Assembly (NCBI GenBank): GCA_036405135.1
Contig: DASWYF010000020.1
Span: 124,001 to 188,000, forward strand
Reading direction: 5' to 3'
From: Verrucomicrobiia bacterium
GTDB lineage: Bacteria > Verrucomicrobiota > Verrucomicrobiia > Limisphaerales > JAEYXS01
DNA length: 64,000 bases
Shown here: piece by piece, positions 1-8,514 of the stretch
Position numbering within the stretch: position 1 is the first letter of the stretch
Layout of the letters: every line of letters begins with the position of its first letter
Made by a program: the position numbers and the translations under genes
Notes under the pieces: generated by a model
Told to the model about the DNA's origin: nothing
The model's database searches: none
Seen by the model: the letters and a program-made list of their open reading frames with translations, nothing else

Positions 1-474
1 CTGAATCATCCTAATGCCCGTCTTTGGCTTGCGGGTAAAGGCCCCGATGCACCGCAACTTGAGGCGCTCGTCCGTGAGTCCCAGCTGGAGCATCATGTGA
101 AGCTTCTCGGCTTCGTGCCGGAAGCAGACTTGCCTTCCCTCTACGCTGCAGCGGATTGCACGCTGATGCCCTCGCTCGATCTGGAGGGCTTCGGCCTGGC
201 CACGGTGGAGTCACTCGCTTGCGGTACTCCTGTGATGGGCACGCGTTCGGGTGCTACTCCTGAATTGCTTGAGCCATTGGATGCGCAACTTCTCTTTGAA
301 CCGGGCGATGTCGCCGGACTCACGCGCAAGCTGGAGAAGGTCTTGCAACAACCTGGCGCTTTGCCTGATCGCGAGAAATGCCGGCGCTACGCGGAGGAAC
401 GGTTCTGCTGGGATTTGCCCGTGGAAAAGTTTGAGACGTTGCTTCGCCAGCTCTCCAACCCGGAGGGTGTGTGA
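1..474 (+). CDS. Glycosyltransferase family 4, C-terminal part (5' end outside window)
   Basis: The reading frame is open from the first base, so only the C-terminal half (about 157 residues) is present. It carries the nucleotide-sugar-binding half of a GT-B fold: a LAGKGPD-type strand and loop, then the GT4 E-x7-E motif in LEGFGLATVESLACGTPV, followed by the usual C-terminal helix. Known GT4 enzymes move a sugar from a nucleotide donor to a lipid-linked or polysaccharide acceptor at the cytoplasmic membrane. The stop overlaps the next gene's GTG start by four bases (GTGA), so the two are probably translationally coupled. The acceptor cannot be inferred. Confidence 0.85.
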   Translation: MNHPNARLWLAGKGPDAPQLEALVRESQLEHHVKLLGFVPEADLPSLYAAADCTLMPSLDLEGFGLATVESLACGTPVMGTRSGATPELLEPLDAQLLFEPGDVAGLTRKLEKVLQQPGALPDREKCRRYAEERFCWDLPVEKFETLLRQLSNPEGV

Positions 475-1592
475 AGATACTGGAATTGGGGAAATTCTAT
501 CCGCCCTATCGCGGCGGCATGGAGACGTTGCTGGAGTGCTGGTCGCGTGGATTCGTGCGACGTGGTGGCGAAGTGAATTGCGTGGTGGCGAACACGGCTT
601 CGCAGACGGTCCATGAAGTGCTGGACGGAGTGAAAGTGCATCGGCTTGCCAGTCACGGTTCGCTGCTCTCCACGTCGCTTTGTCCCGCTTATCTCTCTGC
701 TACCAAGACATACCCTTCGGATGTCTGGCAGGCACATTTTCCGAATCCGCTGGCTGATGTCGCCTGCTTGCGCGGCGATCCGAAGACACCCATGGTGCTC
801 ACGTATCACAGTGACATCATCCGCCAGTCCTCGGTGCTGAAGTTTTATCGTCCTATCCTCAAACGTCTGCTCGATCGGGCCGATGTCATCGTGGTGGCCA
901 CCCCGAACCATCTGAAGTATTCCCACACCTTGCCACCTTATGCGGCGAAGGTGGAGGTGATACCTTTCGGCATCGATCAAAGCCGTTTTCTCCACACCGA
1001 TGCCGCCGAGCAGGAGGAAGTTGTTACGCTTCGGCAAAAAGCGCAAATGAGGCCGATTTTACTAAACATCGGCAGGCTGGTCGGCTATAAGGGGCAGAGC
1101 TATTTGGTGGATGCCATACAAGGCTTGGATGTTGAGGTGTGGTTCGCGGGTACCGGGCCGTTGCAAGCGGAGCTGGAGCAACAGGTCAGCCGTTTGGGTT
1201 TGCAGAATCGTGTGAAGTTTTGGGGCGGAGTGGATGATCGGAAACTCGCTACGCTGTTGAAGGCTTGTGATGTGTTTGTGTTCCCGTCCATCACACCGAA
1301 CGAGGCCTTCGGCATCGTGCAGATCGAGGCCATGGCCTGCGCCAAGCCGATCATCTGCACTGATCTGCCCTCGGGTGTGCCTTGGGTGAACCAGCACAAT
1401 GTCACCGGCTTGGTGGTGAAACCAAGTGATGTTCAGGATTTGCGAAACGGCATCAAACAGTTGATTGAGAATCCGGCTCTCGCCCGAAAGATGGGTGAGC
1501 AGGGCCGGCAACGGGCGGCGGTGGAGTTCACCGAGGACCGCATGATTGATCGCTATTGGGAATTGTTTCAGCGCCTGCGCCAACGCGCATGA
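471..1592 (+). CDS. Glycosyltransferase family 4
   Basis: A complete GT-B glycosyltransferase of 373 residues. The N-terminal half has the YPPYRGGMET loop typical of GT4 enzymes that bind a lipid-linked acceptor. The C-terminal half has NIGRLVGYKG and the donor-site E-x7-E motif in NEAFGIVQIEAMACAKP. The start is GTG at 471, overlapping the preceding gene's stop, and the stop overlaps the next ATG (ATGA at 1589). With the WecA-like gene after it, this is a short cell-surface polysaccharide cluster; inference is that both transferases add sugars to an undecaprenyl-PP-linked chain. The specific sugar is unknown. Confidence 0.9.
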   Translation: MKILELGKFYPPYRGGMETLLECWSRGFVRRGGEVNCVVANTASQTVHEVLDGVKVHRLASHGSLLSTSLCPAYLSATKTYPSDVWQAHFPNPLADVACLRGDPKTPMVLTYHSDIIRQSSVLKFYRPILKRLLDRADVIVVATPNHLKYSHTLPPYAAKVEVIPFGIDQSRFLHTDAAEQEEVVTLRQKAQMRPILLNIGRLVGYKGQSYLVDAIQGLDVEVWFAGTGPLQAELEQQVSRLGLQNRVKFWGGVDDRKLATLLKACDVFVFPSITPNEAFGIVQIEAMACAKPIICTDLPSGVPWVNQHNVTGLVVKPSDVQDLRNGIKQLIENPALARKMGEQGRQRAAVEFTEDRMIDRYWELFQRLRQRA

Positions 1593-2656
1593 ACAACTTC
1601 AAGACATACCTCGCCGTTCTGGTGATGTCCGCGCTGGCCTCTTTTTTTTTGACGCCGCTGGCGAGGAAGCTGGCGTTCAAGTGGGGGGCGATCGACAAGC
1701 CTGATCCGCGCAAGGTGCATAAAGAGCCGATGCCGCGCCTGGGCGGGCTGGCCGTCTTCGGCGGTTTTTGTGCGCCATGGCTCGCCTTCTATCTGCTGGA
1801 TAACCGCGTCACCGTCACCTTCCAGAACTATGAGAAACTCTTTCTCGCTCTCATGATCGCTGCGTCTCTGATGCTTCTGTTGGGAGTGGCGGATGATGTG
1901 AAAGGGTTGAACGCGAAGCAGAAGTTTTCCTTCCAGACGATGACCGCGCTTGCGTTGTATTTCGGCGGTTACCAGATCACGTTGCTCAGCAATCCCTTCG
2001 GCGGGTCCATCGCCTTGGGCTGGCTGGCGTTGCCGGTCTCGGTGCTGTGGATAGTCGGTGTGACCAATGCGATCAATCTGCTTGATGGCATCGACGGTCT
2101 TGCCACCGGTGTGACCGTTTGCATCGCGCTTTCACTGGCCGTCATCAACATCATGAATGACAATATCATGGTGGCGTTGCTGACGCTCTGCCTCGCAGGT
2201 TCCTGTCTTGGTTTCCTGCCGCATAACTTTTCGCCAGCCAAGATATTCCTCGGCGATTCCGGCAGCCTTTTCATCGGTCTGGTGCTGTCGGGCATCGGGA
2301 TCATCTCCTTGTTCAAGGTGACCACGGCTGCCATCGTCATCGTGCCCGTGATGCTCTTTGGCATACCTCTCTTCGATACCACAGCAGTTTTTTTTGGCCG
2401 GCTGATGCGTGGCGATCCACTTTTCAAGGCGGATAAAACGCATCTGCACCACCGTCTACTGCACATGGGCATGGATCATCGCCAGGCGTCCTTGTTGCTT
2501 TATGCGGTTTCGGCAGCGCTGGGCGGGGTGGCCATCTATGTGAACGTTTACCATTCGCCTCGCACGGTCCTCATCGCCAGCGCCTTGGTGGCGTTGCTGG
2601 CCATCTATGTGCTTTTCACCCTGCGCGATCTGGACAAGCCCAAGGACAAATCCTGA
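1589..2656 (+). CDS. WecA/TagO-like undecaprenyl-phosphate sugar-1-phosphate transferase
   Basis: An integral membrane enzyme of 355 residues with about ten or eleven hydrophobic segments. Family motifs appear in order: DKPDPRKVHKEPMPRLGG near the N-terminus, VADDVKG (Asp-Asp, about residue 100), NLLDGIDGLATG (about 162), FLGDSGSLFIG and HLHHRLLHMG (about 284). The last is the HIHH-type signature that separates WecA/TagO-like enzymes from MraY. The family transfers HexNAc-1-phosphate from a UDP-sugar to undecaprenyl phosphate, starting glycan assembly. ATG 1589 is preferred over an in-frame upstream start at 1556 because it makes an ATGA overlap and begins right at the first membrane segment. 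Confidence 0.92.
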   Translation: MNNFKTYLAVLVMSALASFFLTPLARKLAFKWGAIDKPDPRKVHKEPMPRLGGLAVFGGFCAPWLAFYLLDNRVTVTFQNYEKLFLALMIAASLMLLLGVADDVKGLNAKQKFSFQTMTALALYFGGYQITLLSNPFGGSIALGWLALPVSVLWIVGVTNAINLLDGIDGLATGVTVCIALSLAVINIMNDNIMVALLTLCLAGSCLGFLPHNFSPAKIFLGDSGSLFIGLVLSGIGIISLFKVTTAAIVIVPVMLFGIPLFDTTAVFFGRLMRGDPLFKADKTHLHHRLLHMGMDHRQASLLLYAVSAALGGVAIYVNVYHSPRTVLIASALVALLAIYVLFTLRDLDKPKDKS

Positions 2657-2657
2657 C

Positions 2658-3860
2658 ATGCTTCCACTGGAATCTGCCATAGAGCGTATCCTTGCCTGCA
2701 TCCAGCCGTTGCCCGTGGAGCCGGTCGCTTTGTCCCGGGCGAGCGGCCGGGTGTTGCGCACTGCTGCCATCTCCGTCACCGATCTGCCTGCCTTTGATAA
2801 TTCCGCCATGGACGGCTATGCCGTGAAGGCCGCCGAGACGGAAGGGGCGTCTCCTGAAAATTTGAAATGGCTGAAACTTGTCGGCCAGATCGCGGCGGGT
2901 GAACCGGCGAACTGCTCCACGGTGTCAGGCACCGCTGTTCGCATCTTCACCGGATCCATGATGCCTGAAGGCGCTGACTCTGTGGTGATGCAGGAGGACA
3001 CCCTTAGCCTGCCTGGGCGACCTGGTGAAGTGGCGGTCAAAGAGGGGGTGAAACCATGGGAAAATGTGCGTTTCCGCGGCGAAGATGTGAAGCAAGGCCG
3101 CGCCGTGGTGAGTGCCGGCACACGTCTCTCTGCTCAACATATCGCCGTCATAGCTGCCAGTGGCATCGCCCAACTGCAAGTCACCCGCCAGCCAGTCGTC
3201 GGGTTACTCGCCACGGGCAGTGAACTTGTTGAAGCAGGCCAGCCGCTCAAGCCCGGCCAGATATACGAGAGCAATCGCCTGATGCTTGCCTCACTGCTCG
3301 CCACATGGGGTGTGAGGACGGTCATCTATCCCATCGTGGAAGATACCTTGGAAGCCACGCAGGCTGCTTTGCAGAAAGCTTTTTCTGAATGCGATGCCGT
3401 GGTCACCTCGGGTGGTGTTTCCGTAGGTGGATTCGACTTCGTGAAAGACGCTTTCACATCGCTCGGCGGCAAGCTGGATTTCTGGCGCGTAGCAATCAAA
3501 CCCGGCAAACCGTTTGTCTTCGGAGAATGGAATGATCGCTTCCTGTTCGGCCTGCCGGGTAATCCTGTCTCCGCTTTCGTTACGGCGGCGCTTCTGATGC
3601 GTCCGGCTTTGCTGCGCTTGCAAGGCGTCAGCGATACTGCGCTACCGCTGATCCATGCCACCTTGGCTGAGCCGGTCACGAACCGCGGAGACCGCCGCCA
3701 TTTCGTCCGTGTGACATTGGATTCATCCGGCCACGTACGCCTGGCTGGCACACAAGCATCACATCAACTTCATTCCCTGGCTGCGGCGAACGCATTGTTG
3801 GATGTCCCGCCAGAAACCACTTTGCCTGCCGGTGCGGGAGTGAAGATTTCTTTGCTTTGA
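2658..3860 (+). CDS. moeA: Molybdopterin molybdenumtransferase MoeA
   Basis: Protein of 400 residues with the full MoeA layout. It has an N-terminal region with FDNSAMDGYAV and GTAVRIFTGSMMPEGAD, a MoeA/MogA-like domain with LATGSELV, SGGVSVGGFDFVKD and IKPGKPFVFG, and LFGLPGNPVSAF before the C-terminal domain. MoeA inserts molybdate into adenylylated molybdopterin in the cytoplasm. ATG 2658 lies one base after the wecA-like stop; a start at 2607 would run back into that gene and lacks homology. No other molybdenum-cofactor gene is in the window, so its presence in the sugar operon looks like a positional accident. Confidence 0.95.
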   Translation: MLPLESAIERILACIQPLPVEPVALSRASGRVLRTAAISVTDLPAFDNSAMDGYAVKAAETEGASPENLKWLKLVGQIAAGEPANCSTVSGTAVRIFTGSMMPEGADSVVMQEDTLSLPGRPGEVAVKEGVKPWENVRFRGEDVKQGRAVVSAGTRLSAQHIAVIAASGIAQLQVTRQPVVGLLATGSELVEAGQPLKPGQIYESNRLMLASLLATWGVRTVIYPIVEDTLEATQAALQKAFSECDAVVTSGGVSVGGFDFVKDAFTSLGGKLDFWRVAIKPGKPFVFGEWNDRFLFGLPGNPVSAFVTAALLMRPALLRLQGVSDTALPLIHATLAEPVTNRGDRRHFVRVTLDSSGHVRLAGTQASHQLHSLAAANALLDVPPETTLPAGAGVKISLL

Positions 3861-3959
3861 ACGGTAAACAGAACGGGTAGAGGGTTACCCCGTTGTGGCT
3901 TCTTCATCTCGGCGTTTCGGCCAGGGTTTACGGTCATCCCATGGCTGAAAACTCGAGAT

Positions 3960-5360
3960 TTATTCCTCCACTATACTCCTGATCTCGCCCTTCTTCACCC
4001 GCGTCTTCAACTTCTGCCCCGACTTCACCCTCCCCGCATCCCGCACGATCGCGCCGGACTCTGCATCCGTCGTGATTGAATACCCGCGCTGCAAAACATT
4101 ATCCGGCCCCAACAAACGCAACGTGCTCTGCGCCTGCTTCAACCGCGCTTCCAACCGCTCCACCTGATGCCGCGCCAGCTCATGCAACCGCCGCTCCGCC
4201 TGCGTCACCACCTCGCGACGCACCTTCACCTGCGCTGCCGGACGCACCTGTTGAAACCGTTGGAGCACTCGCGACAGCCGGTTCTGATGCTCCCGCAACT
4301 GCACCCGCGCACAACGCACCAGTGACATCTGCAAATCATCCAACCGCTGCAACGCCTCGTTCAACTTGCGCCGCGGATGCATCCGCGCCAGACGACTCGC
4401 CAACGCATCGAGATTGTCGAGCTGCTCATCCAGCCGACGTCGCACCAGTTGCTTCAACCGGTGATTCGATTTCAGCACGAACTCCCGCGCCAGCACCGCC
4501 TCCGCCGTGATGATCTCCGCCGCCGCACTCGGCGTGGCCGCGCGGAAATCCGCCACAAAATCGCTGATCGTGAAATCGATCTCATGCCCCACCGCCGAGA
4601 TCACCGGCAGATAACTCTCAAAGATCGCGCGCGCCACCGGCTCCTCATTGAACGCCCACAAATCCTCCAAGCTCCCGCCGCCACGCGTCACTAAAATCAG
4701 ATCTAACCGTTTGCCCTCCGGTTGCGCCGCATTCCACGAGTTCAGCAACTCTATCGCACACGCGATCTCCTGCGCCGCCCCAGCTCCTTGCACGCGACAT
4801 GATGCCAGCATGATCTCCAAACCCGGATCACGCCGCATGATCACATGCATCACATCCCGTATCGCCGCCCCCGTCGCGGACGTTACAATCCCGATCCGCT
4901 GCGGAAATCTCGGCAACGCCCGTTTCCGCTCTTGTGCGAACAATCCCTCCGCTGCCAGCTTCTGCTTCAACTTCTCGAACTGCACCTGAAGCGCACCGAT
5001 GCCCTGCAACTCCACCGCCGTCACACGCAACTGATACTGCCCGCGTGGCTCATACACCGTCAGATCACCGTTTAGCACCACCTTCTGCCCATCCCGCAAA
5101 GAATCCCGCACATCCAACGCCTCACCCCGGAACAACACGCAACTCAACTGCGCCGCCGCATCCTTCAACGTGAAATAGACATGCCCGGAACTTTGCGCCC
5201 GCAGATTCGTGATCTCCCCCGTCACCCAGATCTGCCCGATCTGCTTTTGCAACGTCCGTTTGATCTCCCCCGTCAGCTCCGCCACCGTCAAAACCTTACG
5301 CGTCGCCTCCTTCGGGAAAAGCTCCCCGAAGTCCCACTGCGATGACCCTTTGCGACTCAT
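3960..5360 (-). CDS. xseA: Exodeoxyribonuclease VII large subunit
   Basis: Protein of 466 residues in the usual XseA order: an N-terminal OB-fold (LTVAELTGEIKRTL, then WVTGEITNLR, GHVYFTLKD), the catalytic core with RIGIVTSATGAAIRDV, VTRGGGSLEDLWAFN and SAVGHEIDFTISDFVAD, a long Arg/Gln-rich coiled-coil stretch, and the C-terminal VLQRGYSI motif. With XseB it degrades single-stranded DNA to oligonucleotides. No xseB is adjacent, although the two are often neighbours. The gene is convergent with moeA, with a 99-bp spacer between them. Confidence 0.95.
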   Translation of the reverse strand: MSRKGSSQWDFGELFPKEATRKVLTVAELTGEIKRTLQKQIGQIWVTGEITNLRAQSSGHVYFTLKDAAAQLSCVLFRGEALDVRDSLRDGQKVVLNGDLTVYEPRGQYQLRVTAVELQGIGALQVQFEKLKQKLAAEGLFAQERKRALPRFPQRIGIVTSATGAAIRDVMHVIMRRDPGLEIMLASCRVQGAGAAQEIACAIELLNSWNAAQPEGKRLDLILVTRGGGSLEDLWAFNEEPVARAIFESYLPVISAVGHEIDFTISDFVADFRAATPSAAAEIITAEAVLAREFVLKSNHRLKQLVRRRLDEQLDNLDALASRLARMHPRRKLNEALQRLDDLQMSLVRCARVQLREHQNRLSRVLQRFQQVRPAAQVKVRREVVTQAERRLHELARHQVERLEARLKQAQSTLRLLGPDNVLQRGYSITTDAESGAIVRDAGRVKSGQKLKTRVKKGEIRSIVEE

Positions 5361-5438
5361 TCAATTCGTTAGACATATTGAAGCGACTGATGCAGAAAAC
5401 GCGAGCGGGAAAACTCCTTCATCGTGCAAGACGTGAGT

Positions 5439-6488
5439 TTATCGTCCCTTGCGGGTATAACGTGACCGTTGATGGTGCATCAGAATACCGAAAACTTCCC
5501 TCTCATCTTTGATATTAGGTGTGATGAGGTAGAATGTGTTTGTTGCGGCTTCCCGCATTTCCTTGTCAGGATCCCAAAAGAATTTTTTAACGTCCGGAGA
5601 ATGGACCGCAGCATTAGTTTCGAACGATCCTAACAGCCATAACGCCTCGGGCCGATATACCGTGTTTGTCGATTGAGCAAAGGACATCAGCACGGCCATG
5701 GCATTGGTATTCCTTTTATCCACAGTCCCAAAGTCGACTGCGGCCTGATAGCGAACCTCATCGGAAGTCGATTGGAGCAGTTTTTGCAAATGCGGCTTCA
5801 TACTATCCTTGCTTCCACCCGTTTTCAAAATGACCCTGACGGCATCGAGTACCACTTCGTCGTCCCGATGAGATAGAAAGCGCGTGAAGTTGGTCTCCGC
5901 CACATTGGATTTCTCAACGATTTGTTGAAAGAGATGCAGTATGAAATCCCGCACTCTCTCATCTTGACTGTCCAGATATTTGAGCAACTCAACTTGCGGC
6001 CACGGAATTCTTTCTTGATCCATCTTCCAACTCCTGGACAAAAGTGCCCGGCAGGCTGTTTGGCGAACCCCGGGAGATTCGTTGCCCAGAAAATTCACAA
6101 CCTTCAAGATGTCGGGCTCGGTCTCAAGCAGTTCTTCTAAAAGAAAACGGGCCCGTTCGCGCCGCCGCACATCAACCAGCGGTTGAACTGTCTCAGACCT
6201 TAGAAATTCTGGCAGGTTCGGATAAACAGAGATGTATTTGGTCCGAAGATAACCATCCTTTATCTCCATCTCCGCGATTAATTGCAGATAAACATTGGTA
6301 TTGAGCCGTCGGAAGCGCTCGGGAGCTTTGTAAGTAGGAAGTAGACCCCTATCCATGAGTTTGACAATATCCGCATACTGCTCTGGCGGCGGATTCCTTT
6401 CTTTTTCCTCGATAAAGCACAACCAGCCGCTCAGCAGCAGAATACTGCCGAGCAAAATCAGCCGAAAATGTTGCTCACGACTCCTCAT
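5439..6488 (-). CDS. Membrane-anchored HEAT-repeat protein (divergent member of the array)
   Basis: Last of four consecutive minus-strand HEAT-type genes. The 349-residue product starts with a basic stretch and one hydrophobic segment (LILLGSILLLSGWLCF) that can serve as signal anchor, then about 300 residues of paired helices. HEAT-like units include SPGVRQTACRALLSRSW, DDEVVLDAVRVILKTGG and SDEVRYQAAVDFG. It lacks the MGTNA motif of its neighbours but ends with a similar unit, EMREAATNTF. ATG 6488 is chosen because it directly precedes the hydrophobic segment; the longer in-frame version overlaps the upstream gene. HEAT arrays are protein-binding scaffolds; its partner is unknown. Confidence 0.75.
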   Translation of the reverse strand: MRSREQHFRLILLGSILLLSGWLCFIEEKERNPPPEQYADIVKLMDRGLLPTYKAPERFRRLNTNVYLQLIAEMEIKDGYLRTKYISVYPNLPEFLRSETVQPLVDVRRRERARFLLEELLETEPDILKVVNFLGNESPGVRQTACRALLSRSWKMDQERIPWPQVELLKYLDSQDERVRDFILHLFQQIVEKSNVAETNFTRFLSHRDDEVVLDAVRVILKTGGSKDSMKPHLQKLLQSTSDEVRYQAAVDFGTVDKRNTNAMAVLMSFAQSTNTVYRPEALWLLGSFETNAAVHSPDVKKFFWDPDKEMREAATNTFYLITPNIKDEREVFGILMHHQRSRYTRKGR

Positions 6489-6540
6489 GAAATCTGAAAG
6501 ATTGAAAGCGAAAACGATAAAAATGCCAGCAGGAAAAACG

Positions 6541-7536
6541 CTATGGCCTCGGCACATTATTCGTCAAACCCCGCAACGTATTCGTGGCCTCCTGACGGAC
6601 CCGTAGACTGGGATGCGCCAGGAGCTTCTGCACCTCCGGCACGGTGGCTGTGAAGTGCGGCGCATATCCCCGGATATACGAAAGCGCCAGAGTCTGCGCA
6701 CTCTCATTCGTGCTGGACAGGCTGCGCACAAAAAGCGGCAGCACCTCGCTCTGGATCACCGGGGAATTGGGCTGCTTGATCACATAAACCAAACCCGCAT
6801 TGATCCTTGTCGATTCATTTGTGGAACTGAAGAACGCCCGGATCGCTACCAGAGCAGCAGCGTGGCCCTTATCCTCCAACAACAGAGCCAGCGCAGCTGA
6901 ATTGCGCACCGCATCATCCTTGTCCGCCAACATCCCCTCCAAAGCCGATTTCACACGCGGCAGTGTAGTGATATCGAATTGCAACGCATTGATGATGCGC
7001 CGTCTCACTCCGGCTTCGTTGTCTTTGAGAAACTGCACCAGTTCGAGGGGAAAAGCCCGGTCCGTTTTCCTCACGGCCTCAACATGTGTCGCGATGACTC
7101 TGGCCGTCAACTCCCGGACCTCACTCCGCGAATCCTGCAACAACGGCAGCAGCTTACGCAGATAATCTTTGCACTCCGGCATGTCCAGAAGCTCCCACGC
7201 AGCCGGACGGGCCAATCCCTCCAAATCCCTCGGTCTGGACATCGTCTGGCGGACAGCCTCCGGCGATTCGTAGTAAGTCTTGCGATACGTTTCCTCCAGC
7301 TTCGTTTCTTTATAACCCACAAGCTCGATCAATATGGGCACCGCATTCGTTCCCAGGGCCAGCAATCGTTTGCGTTCGGCTTCTCGCGGTTGCGTCGGTC
7401 CATAATGCAGGCGCTCCAGATGCTCGATCACCTTGTCCCGCAACGAAGGCTCAGCAGCCCGGGTGACCTCGGTGAAAAAACAGATGCATCCCAGCAAGCA
7501 AAGGGGAACAGACCAAGCTCTGATAAAGTTTCTCAT
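6541..7536 (-). CDS. Exported HEAT-repeat protein
   Basis: A 331-residue protein with a signal peptide (AWSVPLCLLGCICFFTEVTRAA) and then the module shared by this cluster: a helix pair, LALGTNAVPILIELVGY, a conserved ETYRKTYYESPEAV segment, and a run of HEAT-like repeats (SEVRELTARVIA, AGVRRRIINALQ, DAVRNSAALALL, STRINAGLVY, LRVRQEATNTLRGLTNNVP). ATG 7536 lies three bases past the stop of the upstream gene; a GTG at 7542 would overlap that stop. It is probably a periplasmic scaffold and, given the tight spacing, co-transcribed with the two genes before it. No catalytic motif is visible. Confidence 0.8.
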   Translation of the reverse strand: MRNFIRAWSVPLCLLGCICFFTEVTRAAEPSLRDKVIEHLERLHYGPTQPREAERKRLLALGTNAVPILIELVGYKETKLEETYRKTYYESPEAVRQTMSRPRDLEGLARPAAWELLDMPECKDYLRKLLPLLQDSRSEVRELTARVIATHVEAVRKTDRAFPLELVQFLKDNEAGVRRRIINALQFDITTLPRVKSALEGMLADKDDAVRNSAALALLLEDKGHAAALVAIRAFFSSTNESTRINAGLVYVIKQPNSPVIQSEVLPLFVRSLSSTNESAQTLALSYIRGYAPHFTATVPEVQKLLAHPSLRVRQEATNTLRGLTNNVPRP

Positions 7537-7538
7537 GC

Positions 7539-8507
7539 TCACAGCTTCGGCACATTATTCGTCAAAACCCGCAACGCCTTGCCTGCCTCCATCTGGATAA
7601 AGTTGTTGGTATTCGTCAGCAGCTTCTGCACCTCCGGCACCGTCGATGTGAGAACTTTTCCATTCCCCTGCAAAAGCATAAGCGTCATTGCCTGCATCTG
7701 ACTGTTCGTCCCCGAGAGAATGCCATTCACGATCGGACTTATCTCTCGGTCCACTTCAGGCGAATTTTTCCGCACTATCAGATACGCTCCGATCGCATTG
7801 AGCCGCACCGCTTCATTGGTCGATTTCAAAGAGGCGGTCACCACCGCCCAAGCTTCCGGATGATTCTTATCTGAACGCAGCAACGTTTCGCCAGCCCGCA
7901 CGCGGACCCGTTCATCCTGATCCTGCATAGCGTTTTCCAAGGCTGCCTTCGCCCTTGGCAGATCATTGATACGTTGCCCCAGTCCCACCATGGCATACTC
8001 ACGCACCATCGCATCATCATCCTTCAGCAAAGGTATCAACTCCAACTGGATGGCGGCCGGTGCATTCTGACCGCGCATCGAGAATATCGAAGCCACTGAA
8101 CGCCTCGTCTCCGCCCGTTCATCCCTCAGCAACGGCACCAAATCCTGAAAATAATCCTTCGTCTCAGGCATCAACATCAGCAGAAAACTCGCCTCACTCC
8201 GCAGCTTGGTGATGAATTCCGGCTTGGACAAATGCTTCTGCAACGTAGCTGGCGTAGTCAGATAAACCTTCTCATACCACGCATCCATCGCTTGCTGCCG
8301 ATACCCCAACACCTCGATCAACGTCGGTATCGCATTCGTCCCCATCGCCTGGATGCTTTTGATCACCGCAGGCTGATTGGTCGAGATGACCCCCTGTAGC
8401 AGCTGCAACACCTGCTCCCGCGGCGTCTGATTCGTCACCTGTGCAAAACCCTCCCCCGCCCAATCCATGAGCAGCAGCAGAATCAACGCGATGCCCCATC
8501 TTTTCAT
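7539..8507 (-). CDS. Exported HEAT-repeat protein
   Basis: A 322-residue protein with a signal peptide (WGIALILLLLMDWAGEGFAQ) followed by one full module of the array. It has PREQVLQLLQGV, AMGTNAIPTLIEVLGY, DAWYEKVYLTTPATL, LRSEASFLLMLMPET, then HEAT units such as AETRRSVASIFS and ERVRVRAGETLL, ending in ALRVLTNNVPKL. It is the member closest to the second half of the upstream 628-residue protein, which points to tandem duplication. ATG 8507 is seven bases beyond the upstream stop, and the longer ORF lacks a signal peptide at its start. Function unknown; extracytoplasmic scaffold by inference. Confidence 0.82.
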   Translation of the reverse strand: MKRWGIALILLLLMDWAGEGFAQVTNQTPREQVLQLLQGVISTNQPAVIKSIQAMGTNAIPTLIEVLGYRQQAMDAWYEKVYLTTPATLQKHLSKPEFITKLRSEASFLLMLMPETKDYFQDLVPLLRDERAETRRSVASIFSMRGQNAPAAIQLELIPLLKDDDAMVREYAMVGLGQRINDLPRAKAALENAMQDQDERVRVRAGETLLRSDKNHPEAWAVVTASLKSTNEAVRLNAIGAYLIVRKNSPEVDREISPIVNGILSGTNSQMQAMTLMLLQGNGKVLTSTVPEVQKLLTNTNNFIQMEAGKALRVLTNNVPKL

Positions 8508-8514
8508 AATCTCA

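Noticed and set aside
4076-5173. Long plus-strand ORFs rich in Ala, Pro and Arg
   Set aside because: They are antisense shadows of xseA in GC-rich DNA.
5716-5724. Perfect DnaA box TTATCCACA
   Set aside because: It lies inside the coding sequence of a HEAT-repeat gene and is alone; one chance match is expected in a window of this size.
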